Assembly: GCA_029571495.1 (NCBI GenBank)
Contig: JAKPSO010000293.1
Span: 1-7,408, forward strand
DNA: 7,408 nucleotides
Direction: 5' to 3'
Source of the DNA: Pseudomonadota bacterium
GTDB taxonomy: Bacteria; Pseudomonadota; Gammaproteobacteria; Burkholderiales; Casimicrobiaceae
The notes under the pieces are model-generated. The model saw only the letters and a list, made by a program, of their open reading frames with translations, was not told the origin of the DNA and did no database searches. Position numbers and translations under genes: made by a program. Positions 1 through 4,941 of this stretch are shown here, piece by piece; within the stretch, counting starts at the first letter, position 1; each line of letters begins with the position of its first letter.

Positions 1-453
1 GAGCAGTACCGAAAATGTCTCTTGTCCGTGCGCGCTGCTGCCTTCGCCGCGCTCCGCGAGCGCGGGCAGGGCGAAAGCGGTCGAGGTCATCGCCAACGCG
101 ATGCCAACGATGATCGCGCCTGCGGGACGGATGTTCGCCCAGTACGCAAGTGCCGCGAGGATTGAGCCGCAAACAAGCAGATGCATAAAGCCCAGCCCGA
201 ACACCGACCGGCGCAGCGCCCACAGGCGTTCGCGTTGCAACTCAAGCCCGATAATGAACATGAGGAGCGTGACGCCGAATTCAGCAGTCTGCAAGATCGC
301 TTCCGGCTCGTGCACGACGCCAAGCACCGACGGCCCAATCAACACGCCGCCGACGAGGTACCCGAGCACGGAGCCGAGCCCAAGCTTTTTGAACAGCGGC
401 ACGAGTAGAACCGCGGCGGCGAGTAGCGCAGCGGCCGTAGCGAGTGAGCTCAT
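1..453 (-). CDS. Kef-type (CPA2) cation/proton antiporter, N-terminal part (3' end outside window)
   Basis: Integral inner-membrane monovalent cation:proton antiporter of the CPA2 (KefB/KefC-like) family. It would exchange K+ or Na+ for H+. Only the first 151 codons are in the window and the frame is still open at the left edge. Seen directly: hydrophobic segments at about residues 4-20, 28-46, 54-72, 84-104 and 110-131. The family-typical stretch LGLGSVLGYLVGGVLIGPS is at 24-42, LLMFIIGLEL is at about 63-72, and a STAFALPALAERGE-like stretch is near 124-137. The start is ATG at 453, with AAGGA (464-460) spaced 6 bases upstream. That ATG overlaps the pth stop as ATGA, so translation is probably coupled to pth. 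The C-terminal half, where KefB/C carry an RCK/TrkA-N regulatory domain, is not visible. The exact ion and any glutathione control therefore cannot be judged, and I give no gene symbol. Confidence 0.88.
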   Translation of the reverse strand, partial: MSSLATAAALLAAAVLLVPLFKKLGLGSVLGYLVGGVLIGPSVLGVVHEPEAILQTAEFGVTLLMFIIGLELQRERLWALRRSVFGLGFMHLLVCGSILAALAYWANIRPAGAIIVGIALAMTSTAFALPALAERGEGSSAHGQETFSVLL

Positions 454-1091
454 GCGTTGTCCTTCGGCGCGATTGTCGCAGCAGGTGGTTTTGGCTTCGT
501 ATGCAAATGCTTCGTCGCGCTTTCGGTGTCACCCGCCGCTAAGAATTTCCACTGCGCCAACGCACGCTCGATGGCGACTTCGATGGCTTCTTGTTCCTCG
601 CGGCGTGGTCGTTGCAGGACCCAATCGGCGACCGGTTGTTGCGCGTTTTGCGAGTCGCGCGGATGACCGATGCCGATGCGCAAACGCCAATAATTTCCGG
701 TGCCGAGTTTGGCTTGGATATCGCGTAAGCCGTTGTGTCCCGCGTGACCACCGCCGAACTTGAGTTTGATGTCACCCGCCGCGAGATCGAGTTCATCGTG
801 CGCCACCAAAATCGATTCCGGCGCAATGTCGTAGAACTTCGCGACCGCCGCGACGCTATTGCCGGAAAGGTTCATGAAGGTCTGTGGTTTGATCACGCGA
901 ACTTCGCTCATCGCTCCGACGCCACGTGCGAGCTCGCCGCTGAATTTGCGCTCGGAGGCGAAGCTGCCGCCGATCTCGTGCGCAACATCCTCGGCCAACC
1001 AAAAGCCCGCGTTGTGCCGCGTGCGCTCGTACTCCGGTCCCGGATTGCCGAGACCAACGACGAGTTTGATGGGGGCTTTCGGATAGGTCAC
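450..1091 (-). CDS. pth: Peptidyl-tRNA hydrolase
   Basis: Cytosolic esterase that releases tRNA from peptidyl-tRNA dropped by ribosomes. The 213-residue product is slightly longer than E. coli Pth (194), mainly through a polar Lys/Pro/Ala C-terminal tail. Residues matching the E. coli active site are present at a constant offset of +6: Asn16 and catalytic His26 (GLGNPGPEYERTRHNAG), Met73-Asn74 in QTFMN, Asp99 in HDELD, and His119-Asn120 in GGGHAGHNGLR. The start is GTG at 1091. No good Shine-Dalgarno precedes it: the only purine patch, AAGG, is about 14 bases away. I saw no better in-frame start, so the exact start is moderately certain. The stop (TGA, 452-450) overlaps the antiporter ATG. 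rplY lies upstream on the same strand but is separated by an intrinsic terminator, so pth probably has its own promoter in 1092-1321. Confidence 0.97.
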   Translation of the reverse strand: MTYPKAPIKLVVGLGNPGPEYERTRHNAGFWLAEDVAHEIGGSFASERKFSGELARGVGAMSEVRVIKPQTFMNLSGNSVAAVAKFYDIAPESILVAHDELDLAAGDIKLKFGGGHAGHNGLRDIQAKLGTGNYWRLRIGIGHPRDSQNAQQPVADWVLQRPRREEQEAIEVAIERALAQWKFLAAGDTESATKHLHTKPKPPAATIAPKDNA

Positions 1092-1321
1092 GGTGAAACG
1101 CTGGCCTTGCAGGAAAAAGTTTGTTTTGAGTGTATCGGCACTGAGCGATGTGCGAACAGCTTTTGCGCGCTAACGGCCAACCGGTGGACGCCACCGCGCG
1201 GTTCGTATAGTTGTCGACTTATAAGGAAAAGTGGCTGTAACGACCAGTTGACGGTCGATATAACTAAAAAGCTGTTGACGAATATCTTTGCGTACTCTGG
1301 CAGAGAGGTGAGGGAAGCACG
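1092..1321 (-). other. Intergenic leader upstream of pth
   Basis: This gap separates the rplY terminator from pth and must hold the pth promoter if the terminator is efficient. It is AT-richer than the genes around 1205-1290 and contains several TATA-like words on the minus strand, for example TTATAA near 1220 and CTATAC near 1208. None is paired with a convincing -35 at 16-18 bases, so I do not call a promoter. Two small perfect hairpins are visible. One is CGGTGG/CCACCG with a 3-base loop (1182-1196); the other is CGACC/GGTCG with a 7-base loop (1241-1257). I see no conserved open reading frame or recognisable RNA gene here. Confidence 0.4.
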
Positions 1322-1350
1322 AAAAAAAATGCCCGCGCGCGGCGGGCATT
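1322..1350 (-). terminator. Intrinsic terminator of rplY
   Basis: On the minus strand a perfect 8-bp stem AATGCCCG/CGGGCATT (1350-1343 with 1335-1328) encloses a 7-base GC loop. It runs straight into six more T residues (1327-1322). It begins 17 bases after the rplY stop codon. Stem, loop size and T-tract all fit a strong Rho-independent terminator. On the plus strand only a short T-tract follows the same stem, so it is much weaker in that direction. Confidence 0.92.
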
Positions 1351-1367
1351 TTCGGCGCGGCGAAGAA

Positions 1368-2051
1368 TTACTTCTTCTTGGCGTCTTTGGCTGGCGCGGC
1401 GGCAGCAGCAGCGGCAGGCGCCTTTTGCTTCGAAGCAGCGACTTCGGCTGGGGCGGCGACGCCTTCAGCAGGAGCGGCTTCTTCAGCAACGACGGACGCC
1501 GACGCGAACACCAAGTCTTTCTTACGACCGCGGATCACGAGCGTAACGCCGTCCGGCAGTTTGACGTCTGCGGCGTGAATCGATTCACCCGATTTCAGGT
1601 CTTTCAGATCCACTTCGACGAAGCGCGGCAGATCTTTCGGCAGACAGCTGATTTCAACTTCCGTCACGATGTGGTTAACCACAGCGGCGGAGAGCTTCAC
1701 GGCAGGCGAGATGTCCTGGTTCGTGAAGTGAACTGGCACTTTCATGTGCAGTTTCTTGTTGGCATCAACACGTTGGAAATCGATGTGTTGGATGAGCTGT
1801 TTGAACGGGTGGTATTGCACGTCGCGCAGGAGAACCTGGCTCTTCGTGTTGCCGACCGTCATGGTCAGAATCGAGCTGTGGAAGTCCTCTTTCTTGAGGC
1901 CGTGCCACAACGGATTGTGATCAAGCTCGATCAGCTCAGGTTTCGCTTCGCCACCATAGACGATGCCCGGCACTTTGGCCGTAAGACGCAGGCGGCGGCT
2001 CGCACTACTGCCCAGCGCTGACCGCGGAAATGCGGTGAATTCGGTTGCCAT
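1368..2051 (-). CDS. rplY: 50S ribosomal protein bL25 (Ctc-type, two-domain)
   Basis: Binds 5S rRNA in the central protuberance of the large ribosomal subunit. The 227-residue product is the long Ctc/TL5-like form, not the single-domain E. coli form (94 residues). Residues 1-92 are the 5S-binding domain, with SRRLR near 18-22, GIVYGGE at 29-35, the FHSSIL stretch at 57-62 and VLLRDVQYHPFK at 73-84. Residues 95-187 form the second beta domain, including SPAVKL near 115-120 and LPDGVTL at 165-171. From about 188 on, the protein is an Ala/Pro/Lys-rich, presumably disordered tail ending in KKK. The start is ATG at 2051 with a strong GGAG site (2063-2060) spaced 8 bases. An intrinsic terminator follows directly. 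prs lies upstream, separated by 182 bp containing a large palindrome, so rplY may be transcribed independently of prs. Confidence 0.97.
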   Translation of the reverse strand: MATEFTAFPRSALGSSASRRLRLTAKVPGIVYGGEAKPELIELDHNPLWHGLKKEDFHSSILTMTVGNTKSQVLLRDVQYHPFKQLIQHIDFQRVDANKKLHMKVPVHFTNQDISPAVKLSAAVVNHIVTEVEISCLPKDLPRFVEVDLKDLKSGESIHAADVKLPDGVTLVIRGRKKDLVFASASVVAEEAAPAEGVAAPAEVAASKQKAPAAAAAAAPAKDAKKK

Positions 2052-2106
2052 TTCTGTAACTCCAGTTTGGTTATTAGTTTTGTCGATGCGCCGCGACCAG
2101 CGTCAT

Positions 2107-2112
2107 TGTCAA
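2107..2112 (-). promoter_or_regulatory. Possible -35 element for rplY
   Basis: The minus strand carries a perfect TTGACA hexamer 56 bases before the rplY ATG, in the right gene gap and orientation. The matching -10 position (17-18 bases downstream, about 2089-2083) reads GCATCG/CATCGA, which is a poor -10. This is either a promoter with a weak -10, one needing an activator, or chance. Confidence 0.25.
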
Positions 2113-2115
2113 AAG

Positions 2116-2138
2116 CTGCCTTGCGCTATGCAGGGCAG
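2116..2138 (-). other. Hairpin between prs and rplY
   Basis: A 9-bp stem CTGCC[C/T]TGC-like with one G-T pair (2116-2124 with 2130-2138) encloses a 5-base loop. On the minus strand it is followed by only CTTTTG, so it would be a weak terminator at best. It lies between the T-tract after the large palindrome and the possible TTGACA of rplY. It may help end prs transcripts or protect their 3' ends; no function is proven by sequence. Confidence 0.35.
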
Positions 2139-2228
2139 AAAAAAACTTGCCACTGATTGACACAGATGAACACGGATTTTTGGCGGATTCAAACCGCCGA
2201 ATCTGTGAAATCTGTGTGAATCCGTGGC
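2139..2228 (-). terminator. Possible intrinsic terminator of prs (palindrome plus T-tract)
   Basis: Read on the minus strand, the long palindromic stem ends with GTGGC at 2153-2149. It is followed by AAG (2148-2146) and a run of seven T (2145-2139). The stem is long but imperfect and the T-run is offset by three bases, so termination is plausible rather than certain. There is no other clear terminator between prs and rplY. Confidence 0.45.
2149..2228. repeat. 80-bp imperfect palindrome made of six CACNGAT units
   Basis: The left half (2149-2181) holds three units at exact 10-base spacing: CACTGATTGA, CACAGATGAA and CACGGATTTT. The right half (2199-2228), read on the other strand, holds CACGGATTCA, CACAGATTT and CACAGATTC. 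The two halves meet at a perfect hairpin GGCGG/CCGCC with a 7-base loop (2182-2198), and the ends are GCCAC/GTGGC. The whole unit could fold into one long hairpin or cruciform. It begins 5 bases after the prs stop. On the minus strand it is followed, after AAG, by seven T residues (2145-2139), so it may serve as a prs terminator or 3'-end stabiliser. It has the look of a dispersed intergenic repeat, but with one copy in the window that is an inference. Confidence 0.85.
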
Positions 2229-2233
2229 GAAAA

Positions 2234-3196
2234 TTACTCAGTGAACAGCGACGAAACGCTGTCTTCGTTACTAATGCGCTGCATCGTTTCGGCGATGAGT
2301 TGCGCGCTCGAAATTTGGCGAATCTTTCCGCCGGATTTGGTGAGCGCTTCGGCCTCTTTCGAGAGCGGAATGGTGTCGGTCACCACGAGCGAATCAAGCG
2401 ATGGCCCTGCGATGCGGTTCACCGCCTCGCCGGAGAGCACTGCGTGCGTGCAGTACGCGATGACCTTCACCGCGCCGTGATCTTTGAGCGCTTGCGCGGC
2501 TTTGCACAGCGTGTTTGCGGTGTCGACGATGTCGTCCATGATGAGGCAGGTACGACCCGCCACATCACCGATGATGTTCATAACTTCCGAGACATTGGCC
2601 TTCGGGCGACGCTTGTCGATGATCGCGAGATCGGTGTCGAGTCGTTTCGCTACGGCGCGTGCGCGCACCACGCCGCCGACGTCGGGGGAGACTACGAGCA
2701 GGTTCTCGTACTTCTGTTTCCAAATGTCGGCCAACAGAATCGGCGTCGCGTAAATGTTGTCGACGGGAATATTGAAGAAACCCTGGATTTGGTCAGCGTG
2801 CAAATCCATCGTTAGCACGCGATCAACGCCTACCGCGCTCAACATATCCGCCACCACTTTCGCGGAGATCGCGACGCGCGCGGAGCGGGGGCGACGATCT
2901 TGGCGGGCGTACCCGAAATACGGCATCGCAGCGGTAATACGACCGGCTGACGCGCGTTTAAGCGCGTCGACCATGATCACCAGTTCCATCAGATTGTCGT
3001 TGGTCGGTGCGCAGGTCGATTGCAACACGAACACGTCGCGGCCACGGACGTTTTCGAGAATTTCGACATTCACTTCGCCATCGGAGAAGTGACCAACCTG
3101 CGCCTTGCCGAGCCGCATGCCCAGATGTTCAACAACGGACGCCGCCAGCTTTGGGTTGGCGTTGCCGGTAAAGACCATCATGTCGTTGAAACTCAT
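2234..3196 (-). CDS. prs: Ribose-phosphate diphosphokinase (PRPP synthetase)
   Basis: Transfers diphosphate from ATP to ribose-5-phosphate, giving PRPP for purine, pyrimidine, histidine, tryptophan and NAD synthesis; cytosolic. The 320-residue product has normal class I length. Visible motifs: FSDGEVNVEI at 37-46, the ATP-site segment PYFGYARQDRR at 92-102, metal/ATP His133 in DLHADQIQGFF (131-141), Asp172 in SPDVGGVVRAR, the catalytic flexible loop with Lys195 and Arg197 (DKRRP), and the PRPP-binding loop DDIVDTANT at 221-229. That loop has Ala-Asn where E. coli has Gly-Gly. The start is ATG at 3196, agreeing with the family N terminus; only a weak GAG site precedes it. tRNA-Gln and its terminator lie immediately upstream, and no clear prs promoter is visible in the 36 bases between. 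Confidence 0.97.
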   Translation of the reverse strand: MSFNDMMVFTGNANPKLAASVVEHLGMRLGKAQVGHFSDGEVNVEILENVRGRDVFVLQSTCAPTNDNLMELVIMVDALKRASAGRITAAMPYFGYARQDRRPRSARVAISAKVVADMLSAVGVDRVLTMDLHADQIQGFFNIPVDNIYATPILLADIWKQKYENLLVVSPDVGGVVRARAVAKRLDTDLAIIDKRRPKANVSEVMNIIGDVAGRTCLIMDDIVDTANTLCKAAQALKDHGAVKVIAYCTHAVLSGEAVNRIAGPSLDSLVVTDTIPLSKEAEALTKSGGKIRQISSAQLIAETMQRISNEDSVSSLFTE

Positions 3197-3232
3197 GGCG
3201 GGCTCGTTTGCAGGTGAGTGAGTGAAATATCG

Positions 3233-3272
3233 AAAAAAAAGCGGCCTTGGAGGTGTGCTCTAAGACCGCTTT
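3233..3272 (-). terminator. Intrinsic terminator after tRNA-Gln
   Basis: On the minus strand AAAGCGGTCTT (3272-3262) pairs with AAGGCCGCTTT (3248-3238), an 11-bp stem with one G-T wobble and a 13-base loop. A T-tract of eight (3240-3233), partly in the stem, follows. It begins 10 bases after the tRNA CCA end, so it ends the tRNA-Gln transcript and any read-through from ispE. prs starts 36 bases beyond the T-tract. Confidence 0.92.
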
Positions 3273-3282
3273 CAGGTGTAGG

Positions 3283-3357
3283 TGGCAGGGGAGGAAGGGA
3301 TCGAACCTACGCATACCGGAATCAAAATCCGGTGCCTTACCACTTGGCGACTCCCCT
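3283..3357 (-). tRNA. tRNA-Gln (anticodon UUG)
   Basis: A 75-base cloverleaf with an encoded CCA. The acceptor stem AGGGGAG/CTCCCCT pairs fully, followed by discriminator G73, a GlnRS identity base. The D-arm is GCC...GGC with the AAGTGGTAA loop. The anticodon arm CCGGA/TCCGG has loop TTTTGAT, giving anticodon TTG (plus-strand 3323-3325). The T arm GTAGG/CCTTC with loop TTCGATC contains a T-T mismatch at the second pair (50:64). The first acceptor pair is A1-U72, not the U1-A72 of E. coli tRNA-Gln; it is still weak, as GlnRS prefers. The position between ispE and prs is conserved in beta- and some gammaproteobacteria. It has its own upstream promoter and a terminator just downstream. Confidence 0.96.
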
Positions 3358-3368
3358 ACACTTTTTCT

Positions 3369-3410
3369 TGTGGCCGGTGAGCAGGCTTTTGACCTACGAA
3401 AAGCACCACA
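3369..3410 (-). other. Imperfect hairpin in the tRNA-Gln precursor leader
   Basis: Within the leader of about 60 bases before tRNA-Gln, GCTTTT (3404-3399) pairs perfectly with AAAAGC (3390-3385) around an 8-base loop. Outer pairing is possible between TGTGG (3410-3406) and CCACA (3373-3369). The fold could be a processing signal for the pre-tRNA 5' leader. It could also be incidental, since no T-tract of terminator quality follows it. Confidence 0.4.
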
Positions 3411-3421
3411 GGAAGCCAGAA

Positions 3422-3430
3422 ATTATAGCA
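3422..3430 (-). promoter_or_regulatory. Extended -10 promoter for tRNA-Gln
   Basis: The minus strand reads TGCTATAAT, a perfect TGnTATAAT extended -10. It sits 65 bases upstream of the mature tRNA 5' end and just past the ispE stop. The -35 region at 17-18 bases spacing (TGGAAT/CTGGAA) matches the consensus only partly, as is usual for extended -10 promoters. The start point would fall near 3415. No GC-rich discriminator typical of strictly stringent-controlled promoters is evident (TTCTGGC follows). Confidence 0.75.
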
Positions 3431-3454
3431 ATATTTTTCAGGTGATTCCAGCCG

Positions 3455-4321
3455 CTAGGCGAAATCAAAGAGCGGATGCCGCGCGAGAGAACGCACGGAC
3501 CACGCGTGCCAGCCTCTCGTTTGCAGTTTCGTTGCGGCTGATTGCGCTGCCGTCGACGTGGAAGTGGGCGCAAACACACAGGCGCCCGAGCCGGTCATCC
3601 GCGGACTGAGTCCGGCCGCCACAAAGTCCGCCCCAAGCCGCGAAATGTTTGGCTCGAGCACTTGGGCGACATCCTGCAAATCGTTGCGTCCGAAGCTCAT
3701 TGTGTACACAGGCAACGCGGACGCGGGCGTATCTCGACGCAGCGCAGGCGAGCCAAACACGGGCCCCGTGGCAACACCGGCGCCGGGAAACGCGACAACG
3801 TAGCTTGCAACCGGTAATGACACCGCAAGTAGGCGCTCACCAATGCCCGTCACCAGCGCGGGCCTCCCAAACACAAAGAACGGCACGTCCGCGCCCAGCG
3901 TTGCACCCAGCGTCTGGAGCTCGGTCCGTGGCCGTCCAACATTCCACAGTCGATTGAGCCCCAACAGAACCGTCGCCGCGTCGGAACTGCCCCCGCCGAG
4001 CCCGCCGCCTTGTGGAATGCGCTTAGTGAGTTGAATGTCAACACCAAAGCGCGATCCTGTGGCCGACTGCAGCGCTCGCGCGGCGCGGCATGCAAGATCA
4101 TTTTCCGCGGTCAAACCGTCCGGTGGATTAATCAAGGTTACCTCGCCATCATCGCGGCGAGAAAGCGTTACGGTGTCGGCCAAGGTGATCGGCACGAACA
4201 CGCTTTCGAGCAAGTGGTACCCATCGGTGCGCCGCCCCGTTACATGAAGAAACAGATTGAGCTTCGCGGGCGCGGGCAACGTTAACGGGAGTGGTCGCGG
4301 TGTCGTCACGGCGTTTTCCAT
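3455..4321 (-). CDS. ispE: 4-diphosphocytidyl-2-C-methyl-D-erythritol kinase
   Basis: GHMP-family kinase that phosphorylates CDP-methylerythritol at the 2-hydroxyl, the fourth step of the non-mevalonate (MEP) isoprenoid pathway; cytosolic. From ATG 4321 the product has 288 residues, close to E. coli (283). Visible: PAPAKLNLFLHVTGRR with catalytic Lys20, DGYHLLESVF (33-42), the ATP loop GGGLGGGSSDAATVL (105-119), catalytic Asp145 in LGADVPFFV, and the GHMP C-terminal motif MTGSGACVFA near 245-255. The start is uncertain between ATG 4321 (16-base overlap with lolB) and GTG 4309. The latter gives a 4-base GTGA overlap with the lolB stop, 284 residues and a good GGA site 7 bases upstream. A longer TTG start at 4336 seems unlikely. 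It is the third gene of the TPR-lolB-ispE operon; no terminator is seen before the tRNA-Gln promoter. Confidence 0.96.
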   Translation of the reverse strand: MENAVTTPRPLPLTLPAPAKLNLFLHVTGRRTDGYHLLESVFVPITLADTVTLSRRDDGEVTLINPPDGLTAENDLACRAARALQSATGSRFGVDIQLTKRIPQGGGLGGGSSDAATVLLGLNRLWNVGRPRTELQTLGATLGADVPFFVFGRPALVTGIGERLLAVSLPVASYVVAFPGAGVATGPVFGSPALRRDTPASALPVYTMSFGRNDLQDVAQVLEPNISRLGADFVAAGLSPRMTGSGACVFAPTSTSTAAQSAATKLQTRGWHAWSVRSLARHPLFDFA

Positions 4322-4941
4322 TCGTCGACGATCCAACGCACTTCCGTCTCCGTATCACCCGAACGCGACCAACGCATGCGGCGCGGTGCGTCGGCGTAGT
4401 TGCCGTTCGCGTCGTTGGCCGCGAACCGATCCGTGACCGAAACGTCCCAGCCCGCCTCAGTGAAACGCGCGATCCGACCGACGGTATCAAATTCCCACGC
4501 CTTGCTATTCGGAGTCGCCATCATCGACGGACGGCCCTGAAGCCACAAGCTCAACTGCGCGTCAGTAACCGGCAGCTCAATCACGTTTTGCAACAGCTCG
4601 GCGACTGAACTCGCACGCTGCGTTTCGCCGTTGGCGAGCGCAATCGCGGCACCAGTTTCGTCCGCGCTGATCTCTGCGAGAGGTGTCCCCAGGGGCGAAA
4701 AAATGCTCAGGGCGCGTTGCGACGCCGCCTGCGAAAAGCGAAATTGACCGCTGGCTTGCTCCTTGCCATTTTTCGCACTGAAGCGACCGCTGACGGTGAA
4801 GTGGGTCAGCGGCGCGCTCGTCGGCGTGGCTTGCGCAGCGACGGGTGCTACGACAGCCGGAGACGCGCAACCCGTAATGAGGAGTACTGTGCTTGCGGCT
4901 ACCCACCAAAAAAAACAGCGCCGCACAGACCGATCACTCAC
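4306..4941 (-). CDS. lolB: Outer-membrane lipoprotein insertion protein LolB
   Basis: Receives lipoproteins from the periplasmic carrier LolA and inserts them into the inner leaflet of the outer membrane. The 211-residue precursor (E. coli 207) opens with a basic N terminus and a hydrophobic stretch, then the lipobox ITGC with the lipidated Cys25. The next residue is Ala, not the Asp retention signal, fitting outer-membrane sorting. The mature part has the LolB beta-barrel pattern: FTVSGRFSAKNG near 48-59, GQFRFS at 65-70, and SPLGTPLAEI at 82-91, which resembles the E. coli loop with the exposed membrane-targeting Leu. Further along come WLQGRPS near 134 and WEFDTVGRIARFTEAGWDVSV near 149-169. 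The start is GTG at 4941, overlapping the TPR stop as GTGA. No Shine-Dalgarno is visible, so translation probably depends on coupling to the TPR gene. Confidence 0.94.
   Translation of the reverse strand: MSDRSVRRCFFWWVAASTVLLITGCASPAVVAPVAAQATPTSAPLTHFTVSGRFSAKNGKEQASGQFRFSQAASQRALSIFSPLGTPLAEISADETGAAIALANGETQRASSVAELLQNVIELPVTDAQLSLWLQGRPSMMATPNSKAWEFDTVGRIARFTEAGWDVSVTDRFAANDANGNYADAPRRMRWSRSGDTETEVRWIVDEWKTP

Noticed and set aside
101..763. 220-codon plus-strand open frame opposite the antiporter and pth
   Set aside because: The minus strand in the same place encodes clear antiporter membrane segments and Pth. The plus-strand product is Ser/Arg/Pro-rich and meaningless.
1241..1303. Plus-strand promoter from the two TTGACG words near 1248 and 1275
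   Set aside because: No -10 lies at 16-18 bases from either, and there is no plus-strand gene to serve.
735..2021. 428-codon plus-strand open frame spanning pth, the gap and rplY antisense
   Set aside because: It lies opposite two well-conserved genes, crosses an intrinsic terminator, and its product is Arg-rich without any family pattern. This is typical of antisense frames in GC-rich DNA.
2149..2228. CRISPR-like array from the short repeats between prs and rplY
   Set aside because: Units are 7-10 bases with no spacers and are arranged as an inverted palindrome, not as direct repeats with unique spacers.
2147..2815. 222-codon plus-strand open frame beginning in the palindrome and lying antisense to prs
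   Set aside because: The frame is the mirror of conserved prs codons, has no recognisable domain, and its start lies inside the repeat element.
4322..4336. ispE start at TTG 4336
   Set aside because: It would deepen the overlap with lolB and add residues not expected in the family; ATG 4321 or GTG 4309 fit better.
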